Virus record (IMG/VR): IMGVR_UViG_3300024294_000069
Span: 1 to 22,715 of that record
Reading direction: 5' to 3' (one strand)
From: a virus
Length of the DNA stretch: 22,715 nt
Positions 18,203 to 22,715 of the stretch are shown piece by piece; position 1 is the first letter of the stretch, and every line of letters begins with the position of its first letter. A program made the position numbers and the translations under genes. Below the pieces are notes generated by a model. That model was not told the DNA's origin, searched no databases, and saw only the letters and a list, made by a program, of their open reading frames with translations.

Positions 18203-18230
18203 TTTTGTGCGTTGATCTGCATTTATGCAG
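18203..18230 (+). promoter_or_regulatory. Late motif next to a palindrome copy
   Basis: TTTTGTGCGTTGA (18203-18215) starts one base after the terL stop, and the palindrome CTGCATTTATGCAG (18217-18230) follows after one base. The next gene starts at 18262. If the motif is a late promoter, the palindrome sits where a repressor would silence it in the lysogen. The -10 region is weak. Confidence 0.5.
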
Positions 18231-18261
18231 GGTGTACTGAAAAACTAGAAGGAGTTTTATT

Positions 18262-18477
18262 ATGTGTTTATTTAGCAACAACCCACCTGCAGTTTCAGCA
18301 GATGAAAAAATTGCACAAGAAAATCAGCAAGAAACCGAGCAACTTAAAATGTCGCAAAACAAGGCAAAGCAGTTAGAACAAACTGCAAAGTCCAAGAAGA
18401 TTGGTGGCGGTGCTTCTCGTAAGTCATTGCTAACAGGAAGCAAGGGCGGTCTTGGTTATTATGACGCGACTTTATAA
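18262..18477 (+). CDS. Small conserved late protein upstream of portal
   Basis: The 71-residue protein begins MCLFSNNPPAVSADEKIAQE, passes through a helical Gln/Lys-rich segment and ends G-G-G-A-S-R-K-S-L-L-T-G-S-K-G-G-L-G-Y-Y. The 'RKSLLT-x-S-GG-G' end is familiar from small proteins next to the connector gene in T7-like and marine podoviruses. AAGGAG precedes the ATG. It overlaps the portal start by one base (TAATG). A minor virion or assembly role is likely. Confidence 0.72.
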   Translation: MCLFSNNPPAVSADEKIAQENQQETEQLKMSQNKAKQLEQTAKSKKIGGGASRKSLLTGSKGGLGYYDATL

Positions 18478-20027
18478 TGCACGAAAAGTCAGCCAATCTT
18501 CTGCTTGAACGATATGACCGCGCTAAAAATGCGCGTCTAAACTTTGAGCCATTGTTCGAGGAGTGCTATGAATATGCACTTCCTATGCGGCAATCATTCT
18601 TTCATGAGGTTGCTGGACAGCGGCGTGATGACAAGATCTTTGATGAGTCTGCTGTTGTTGGCACGCAAGAGTTTGCATCTCGGCTGCAGGCTGGCCTTGT
18701 GCCTAACTTTGCACGTTGGGCTGACTTTATTGCTGGTTCTGAAATACCACCAGAGCAACAGGATGAAGTTAATAACCAGCTTGATGAGGTGACTGATTAT
18801 GTTTTCGAGGTTATCCAGAACTCTAACTTCGGTCAGGAAATCCATGAAAGCTTTATGGACTTGGCTGTGGGAACAGGCGTGTTACTGGTTGAAGAAGGTA
18901 ACGCAATCAATCCTGTTCGTTTCAATGCAATCCCTTTACCAAGTGTCTATCTGGATACTGGCCCTGACGACCAGATTGACCACATCTATCGGTCACGCGA
19001 CATCAAGAATGCTTCAATTCCAATTGCGTATCCAAAGGCTGTGCTTGGAGAAAAGACGCTAAGAGCAATCAGCACGCAGCCAGAAGCAAAGACAAAGATC
19101 CTTGAGGTTATCTGTAAGAACTACGACAACCCCAATGAGGATCGGTTTGACTTCTATGTTGTCAATGAGCCTGACAAAGAGATTATCTATTACGAGCAGT
19201 TCCGTGGCACTGGCTCTAATCCGTTTGTTTGTTTCCGCTGGTCAAAAGCATCTGGTGAAATCTACGGACGCGGCCCACTGATCAATGCTCTATCTGCAAT
19301 CAAGACTACCAACCTGACAATCGAGTTGGTGTTAGAAAATGCGCAGATGGCTATCTCCGGCATCTATCAGATGGATGATGATGGCATCATTAACACAGAT
19401 ACTATCAACCTAGTCCCTGGCACCATCATTCCAAAAGCTATGGGTTCTTCCGGTTTGCAGCCTATCCAGAACGCAGGAAACTTTGATGTGGCTAACATTG
19501 TTTTGAATGACATGCGCAACAATATCAAGCGTGCGCTTTATAATGATATGTTAGGCGACCCTAACAAAACGCCAGCATCTGCAACTGAGATTGCAGAACG
19601 CATGGCTGACCTATCAAGACGCATTGGTTCTGCCTTTGGGAGATTGCAGGCAGAGATGGTGCAGCCTGTGCTGCAGCGCGTTGTGTATATTCTAAAGAAG
19701 CAGGGTCGGATCGAACTGCCTTCTATTAATGGCCGTGAGGTCAAGATCCGTTCTGTGTCACCGCTTGCGCAGGCACAGGCCAACCAAGATATCTCAGCCG
19801 TATCTCGGTATCTCCAGCTTGTAGGCAGTAGCTTCGGGCCAGAGGTGTTAAATATTCTGATCAACTCAGAAGACGTTGCGGTATATCTTGCCAAGAAGTT
19901 TGGTGTTCCTGACACGCTAGTCAGGGATAAGGTTGAGCGTGAGCAGCTATTACAAGCTGCACAGCAATATGCGCAGGCTCAACAACAAGGTGAAGTACCT
20001 GATGTCGAAAACCTACTTCGGGGTTGA
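18477..20027 (+). CDS. Portal / head-to-tail connector protein
   Basis: The 516-residue protein matches podoviral head-tail connectors (T7 gp8 type): an N-terminal R-Y-D-R-A-K-N-A-R-L-N-F-E-P-L-F-E-E-C-Y-E-Y-A-L-P, then F-A-S-R-L-Q-A-G-L-V-P, M-D-L-A-V-G-T-G-V-L, Y-G-R-G-P-L-I-N-A-L-S-A-I and P-A-S-A-T-E-I-A-E-R-M-A-D-L-S-R-R-I-G near the C-terminal half. It forms the ring through which DNA enters and leaves the head. Its presence with scaffold, capsid and gp11-like genes defines the podovirus-type head. Length is usual for the family. It overlaps the next gene by 26 bases. Confidence 0.94.
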   Translation: MHEKSANLLLERYDRAKNARLNFEPLFEECYEYALPMRQSFFHEVAGQRRDDKIFDESAVVGTQEFASRLQAGLVPNFARWADFIAGSEIPPEQQDEVNNQLDEVTDYVFEVIQNSNFGQEIHESFMDLAVGTGVLLVEEGNAINPVRFNAIPLPSVYLDTGPDDQIDHIYRSRDIKNASIPIAYPKAVLGEKTLRAISTQPEAKTKILEVICKNYDNPNEDRFDFYVVNEPDKEIIYYEQFRGTGSNPFVCFRWSKASGEIYGRGPLINALSAIKTTNLTIELVLENAQMAISGIYQMDDDGIINTDTINLVPGTIIPKAMGSSGLQPIQNAGNFDVANIVLNDMRNNIKRALYNDMLGDPNKTPASATEIAERMADLSRRIGSAFGRLQAEMVQPVLQRVVYILKKQGRIELPSINGREVKIRSVSPLAQAQANQDISAVSRYLQLVGSSFGPEVLNILINSEDVAVYLAKKFGVPDTLVRDKVEREQLLQAAQQYAQAQQQGEVPDVENLLRG

Positions 20028-20262
20028 TGGGTTTCAACGCCCACCAGCCGAAGACCAGCGTATCTCCAAAGACATAGATAGTGTTTTCAAAACCCCCACA
20101 GGCAAGGAGGTTTTGAAATACTTGCGCTCGATCACTATTGAATCCGTTCAAGGGCCGAATGCAAGTGATGCCGAACTGCGCCATCTTGAAGGGCAGCGGT
20201 ATTTAGTTGGCGTTATTGAACGCCGTATTTCACATGCACAAAGGATAAAGCAAAATGGATGA
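20002..20262 (+). CDS. Bbp19-like phage protein
   Basis: ATG 20002 (AAGGTG upstream) gives 86 residues; the frame is open to 19933 but only within the portal gene. The core F-K-T-P-T-G-K-E-V-L-K-Y-L-R-S followed by L-R-H-L-E-G-Q-R-Y-L-V-G-V-I-E-R-R-I resembles the Bbp19 family, small proteins between connector and scaffold genes in podoviruses. The function is not established; assembly is likely from the gene order. It overlaps the scaffold gene by eight bases. Confidence 0.72.
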   Translation: MSKTYFGVDGFQRPPAEDQRISKDIDSVFKTPTGKEVLKYLRSITIESVQGPNASDAELRHLEGQRYLVGVIERRISHAQRIKQNG

Positions 20263-20977
20263 AGCAGATAATGTAGAGGTGGCTGTTGCTACTGAAGCAC
20301 CTGTTGACGGTAGCCAATCTGGAACCGTGGATAGGCCAGAATGGTTGCCGGAGAAATTCAAATCGCCAGAAGATATGGCAGCGTCATACTCAGCATTGGA
20401 GTCGAAGCTGGGGCAAGGCGAAGAAGCCATTCGCGCACAAGTTCAGCAAGAGATGGAGACTGCTAAATATGCCGAGCGTCCAGAAACATCTGGTGGCTAT
20501 GAAGTGCCAGAGGGTTTGGATGAGGGCTTGGTTAATGACAATGATCTATTCAAATGGTGGGCAGATCATTCGCATGAGCAGGGCTTTGGTCAGGAAAAGT
20601 TTAACGAAGGCATTCAAAAATACATGGAGTTCTATAACTCTATGCAGCCTAACCTTGATGCAGAGCGTGTGCAGCTAGGCGAGAATGCTGAAGCACGCAT
20701 CGAAGCTGTCGAGTTATGGGCAAACAAGTTCTTTCCTGATGATGTGTCTGATGCTGTGCTGCAGCTTGGTGCTTCAGCTAAAGGTATTGAAGCGTTAGAG
20801 CATATCATGCGTAACACAAGTCAGTCACAAATGTCATCTGATGGTCAGCCTGCTCAGTCTCTGGGCGAAGATGAATTGCGATCAATGATGCAAGATCCGC
20901 GTTATTGGAACCCAACAAAGAGAGATCCATCATATGTCCGTAAAGTCGAAGAAGGTTTTTCCAAGGTCTACCGCTAA
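20255..20977 (+). CDS. Capsid scaffolding protein
   Basis: The 240-residue protein is acidic and helical, opening with a disordered Glu/Ala/Val stretch, then R-P-E-W-L-P-E-K-F-K-S-P-E-D-M-A-A-S-Y, the hallmark of podoviral scaffolding proteins. The C-terminus (D-P-R-Y-W-N-P-T-K-R-D-P-S-Y-V-R-K-V) also fits, including basic residues that contact the capsid protein in this class. It directs prohead assembly and is released before DNA filling. The position between portal and major capsid genes supports the call. Confidence 0.9.
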   Translation: MDEADNVEVAVATEAPVDGSQSGTVDRPEWLPEKFKSPEDMAASYSALESKLGQGEEAIRAQVQQEMETAKYAERPETSGGYEVPEGLDEGLVNDNDLFKWWADHSHEQGFGQEKFNEGIQKYMEFYNSMQPNLDAERVQLGENAEARIEAVELWANKFFPDDVSDAVLQLGASAKGIEALEHIMRNTSQSQMSSDGQPAQSLGEDELRSMMQDPRYWNPTKRDPSYVRKVEEGFSKVYR

Positions 20978-21479
20978 AGACTTTCATCACGATGGTGATG
21001 TCCGGATAACCAAAGCAACTCTGGATCATGCTGATTACCTGCAAAATCATCTGAGGCTGACAGATGTGCGGGAGTGCATGATTCATGGTGCAACGCCTTG
21101 GCGGGCGTTGCACTACCCTCTCAAACGCAAAGATGCATTAACATGGACTGGTCTTTATAAGGACGAGCCTGTCTGCATGTTTGGTGTTGTGCCTATTAAT
21201 ACTGAAGATGGATTCAAAACAGGATCTATCTGGTTACTTGGCAGTCATTTGATTGATGAGAATTCACGTCAATTTCTGCCCGCTTCTAAAAAGATGCTTG
21301 ATTACATCGCACAAGATTGGGATGTGCTTGAGAATGTGGTTCCTATTGATCATCAAAAGACGCTTAACTGGTTGAATTGGTTAGACTTTATGTTTGGTGA
21401 AGATGTCGTAAAGATTAACGGCTTTGCATGCGTCCGTTTTGTGCGTTGCGCTCCACACATAGAAGTGACATTTGAATAG
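20934..21479 (+). CDS. T7 gp13-like protein (DUF2833, GNAT-like fold)
   Basis: The 181-residue protein shows V-R-I-T-K-A-T-L-D-H-A-D-Y-L, D-V-R-E-C-M-I-H-G, P-V-C-M-F-G-V-V-P, T-G-S-I-W-L-L-G-S, L-D-Y-I-A-Q-D-W-D-V-L-E-N-V-V and L-N-W-L-N-W-L-D-F. This order is that of the T7 gp13/DUF2833 family, which looks like a GNAT acetyltransferase fold; T7 gp13 is needed for internal core assembly. The start ATG 20934 lies 44 bases inside the scaffold gene. Codons near the end encode F-V-R-C and contain the late motif TTTTGTGCGTTG. Confidence 0.82.
   Translation: MSVKSKKVFPRSTAKDFHHDGDVRITKATLDHADYLQNHLRLTDVRECMIHGATPWRALHYPLKRKDALTWTGLYKDEPVCMFGVVPINTEDGFKTGSIWLLGSHLIDENSRQFLPASKKMLDYIAQDWDVLENVVPIDHQKTLNWLNWLDFMFGEDVVKINGFACVRFVRCAPHIEVTFE
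21437..21448 (+). promoter_or_regulatory. Late motif copy before the capsid gene
   Basis: TTTTGTGCGTTG lies in the last codons of the gp13-like gene, 138 bases before the capsid ATG. It differs from the other copies in the last base (C for A). The 107-base gap after this gene (21480-21586) has no clear gene, and an extra promoter there would suit the high demand for capsid protein. Confidence 0.4.
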
Positions 21480-21586
21480 CATACGGCCTGTTTCTAACTG
21501 ACAGCCTCGCCATGAGACAACTGGATGACGAGCGAAACGGACAACCGAAGGTGTAAATTTAACTTTTGTAATGAGGACTGAATCAA

Positions 21587-22399
21587 ATGGCGAATACAAT
21601 TGATATCGCATTTATCAAACAGTTCGAGTCAGAAGTACACTTGGCGTATCAGCGCATGGGTTCCAAGCTACGGAACACTGTTCGTACCGCTGGTAATGTT
21701 CGTGGAAGTGTAGTTCGTTTTCAGAAGATTGGCGCAGGCGCGGCAACCACGAAGACTCGTAACGGCAACGTAACTCCAATGGAACTGGTACATACCAACG
21801 TAGAAGCCACAATGGCTGACTTCTATGCACCAGAGTACATCGACAAGCTCGATGAACTGAAGGTCAACATCGATGAGCGTCAGGCTGTAGCAACATCTGC
21901 TGCCGCTGCTCTTGGTCGCAAGACTGACGAAATCCTCTACACAGCAATGGATGCTGGCGCAAACGCTACACAGATCAGCACAACTGGTACTGCTGTTAGC
22001 AAAGCTAACCTGCTTGCATTGTTTGAGACATTCGGCTCTGCCGACATTCCAGAGGACGGTGGACGCTACATTGCAATGCATCCTGCTGCTTATGCAGATC
22101 TGTTCAACATCAACGAGTTTGCATCAAGCGACTATGTTGGCGATCAGAACCTACCATTCGCAGGTGGCATGACTATGAAGCAGTTCCTTGGCTTCAAGAT
22201 CTTCTCAACATCTGCAGTGACTGCTGGTAAGAACATTGCTTACCACACATCTGCAGTAGGTCTTGGCATCAACGCTGATGTCTCAACAGAGATCAATTAT
22301 GTTCCTGAGAAGGCAGCACATTTGGCAACATCAATGATGTCCATGGGCGCAGTCGTCATCAATGACGCCGGTGTCTATGAGCTTCTTGACAACAACTAA
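21587..22399 (+). CDS. Major capsid protein
   Basis: The 270-residue protein opens MANTIDIAFIKQFESEVHLA with Y-Q-R-M-G-S-K-L-R-N-T-V-R, and contains V-R-F-Q-K-I-G-A-G-A-A, D-F-Y-A-P-E-Y-I-D-K-L-D, A-A-A-A-L-G-R-K-T-D-E-I-L and Y-I-A-M-H-P-A-A-Y-A-D-L-F. This is the pattern of small podoviral/siphoviral HK97-fold capsid proteins (gp13-like major capsid type). It follows the scaffold and precedes the tail tubular gene, as expected. GAGGA lies before the ATG. No protease or delta domain is visible, consistent with a separate scaffold. Confidence 0.92.
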   Translation: MANTIDIAFIKQFESEVHLAYQRMGSKLRNTVRTAGNVRGSVVRFQKIGAGAATTKTRNGNVTPMELVHTNVEATMADFYAPEYIDKLDELKVNIDERQAVATSAAAALGRKTDEILYTAMDAGANATQISTTGTAVSKANLLALFETFGSADIPEDGGRYIAMHPAAYADLFNINEFASSDYVGDQNLPFAGGMTMKQFLGFKIFSTSAVTAGKNIAYHTSAVGLGINADVSTEINYVPEKAAHLATSMMSMGAVVINDAGVYELLDNN

Positions 22400-22407
22400 G
22401 TAAGGAG

Positions 22408-22429
22408 GCGGGGGGCATAAGCCCCCCGC
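22408..22429 (+). other. Strong hairpin between ribosome site and start of the next gene
   Basis: GCGGGGGGC (22408-22416) and GCCCCCCGC (22421-22429) form a perfect nine-base stem with an ATAA loop. AAGGAG (22402-22407) lies just before and ATG (22437) seven bases after. There is no T-run, so a plain terminator is unlikely. The stem may bring the ribosome site and start codon together, or protect the capsid mRNA end. Confidence 0.7.
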
Positions 22430-22436
22430 TAACTAT

Positions 22437-22715
22437 ATGCCATCAGCAGCAAATTCAGATATTGATATCGCAGCACGCGCACTGGTGTTGATTGGGGCTG
22501 ACCCCATTACATCATTCACAGCCTCGTCTATCGAGGCTCTTGTTGCAAGTAATGTATATGAAGACACAGCGCGTGCAGCATTGTGTGCAAGTCGCTGGCG
22601 GTTTTCTACTAATCAAAAGGAATTAAATTTATTGACTGCGCAGCCTACTGGCAGATGGGATAGAGCGCATCAACTGCCTTCAGATACTCTGATGGTTCAT
22701 GCTGTTACAACTAAT
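22437..22715 (+). CDS. Tail tubular protein A-like (T7 gp11 type), 3' partial
   Basis: The first 93 residues are in the window: MPSAANSDIDIAARALVLIG, then A-D-P-I-T-S-F-T, E-D-T-A-R-A-A-L-C-A-S-R-W-R-F-S-T and P-T-G-R-W-D-R-A-H-Q-L-P-S-D-T-L. This matches the start of T7 gp11/adaptor tail tubular proteins ('AL.LIG..PI.SF......Y...R..LL....W.FA'). It forms the upper tail ring under the portal. The start is ATG 22437; its only good ribosome site is 30 bases upstream on the far side of the hairpin. Confidence 0.85.
   Translation, partial: MPSAANSDIDIAARALVLIGADPITSFTASSIEALVASNVYEDTARAALCASRWRFSTNQKELNLLTAQPTGRWDRAHQLPSDTLMVHAVTTN

Noticed and set aside
21512-21556. 14-codon leader peptide before the capsid gene
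   Set aside because: It is very short, has no ribosome site and no attenuator-type codons or structure.
1-22715. CRISPR array, insertion sequence, rRNA
   Set aside because: No regularly spaced repeats with unique spacers, no transposase or terminal repeats and no rRNA-like sequence were seen.

Overview
The window looks like a contiguous piece of a temperate, tailed bacteriophage genome of the podovirus kind. The evidence is a head-tail connector portal followed by scaffold, capsid and a T7 gp11-like tail tubular protein, together with an integrase, a repressor/Cro-like immunity region and an attP. Many small proteins (an 'AWTRKEGKNP' protein, a short 'KKGLYDNINARKKAG' protein, a YadA-like fibre and a 'GIALASTAYKAICTAFQHG' protein) resemble those of marine alphaproteobacterial phages. 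An alphaproteobacterial, probably marine host is therefore my inference and not proven. The attP lies intact in mid-window with phage genes on both sides, so the sequence comes from a free or circular genome rather than an integrated prophage.

Layout. Bases 1-4685 (+) are the end of the late operon: tail fibre and appendage genes, then a tightly overlapping lysis cassette (one-TM holin candidate, Cys-containing small protein, 3TM-holin-like protein, GH24 endolysin), then an HTH-metallophosphoesterase. Bases 4600-5180 (-) hold two small converging genes. Bases 5181-5416 hold attP, the 3' half of a tRNA-Thr(GGU). Bases 5417-10690 (-) form an early operon: integrase, excisionase-like protein, a protein with an SSB-type DDIPF tail, ERF annealing protein, YqaJ exonuclease, a replication pair, an Hjc-like resolvase and two HTH proteins. 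A CI-like repressor (+, 10812-11369) diverges from this operon across a compact promoter/operator region. Bases 11366-13466 (-) are a second early operon of small, mostly unknown genes, two of them short (a zinc-ribbon protein and a one-TM protein). Bases 13467-13875 are a gene-free, repeat-rich stretch. Bases 13876-22715 (+) are the packaging and head module: terS, an exported extensin-like enzyme, small genes, terL, portal, Bbp19-like, scaffold, gp13-like, major capsid and the start of the tail tubular protein.

How it works together. The repressor and Cro-like proteins probably set lysis/lysogeny through a palindrome of the type CTGCATTAATGCAG. About eleven copies are spread over the window: in the immunity region, at early promoters, in attP and in the late operon. 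Integrase and the excisionase-like protein act on attP. The exonuclease, ERF, DDIPF protein and resolvase form a recombination set. A winged-helix replication protein carries clustered repeats inside its own gene that look like a lambda-O-type origin. No DNA polymerase, helicase or RNA polymerase is present in the window, so replication and transcription probably use host enzymes. A second repeated motif, TTTTGTGCGTTGA, lies ahead of four late gene blocks and may be a late promoter element. All functional calls come from reading motifs; no database search was possible.
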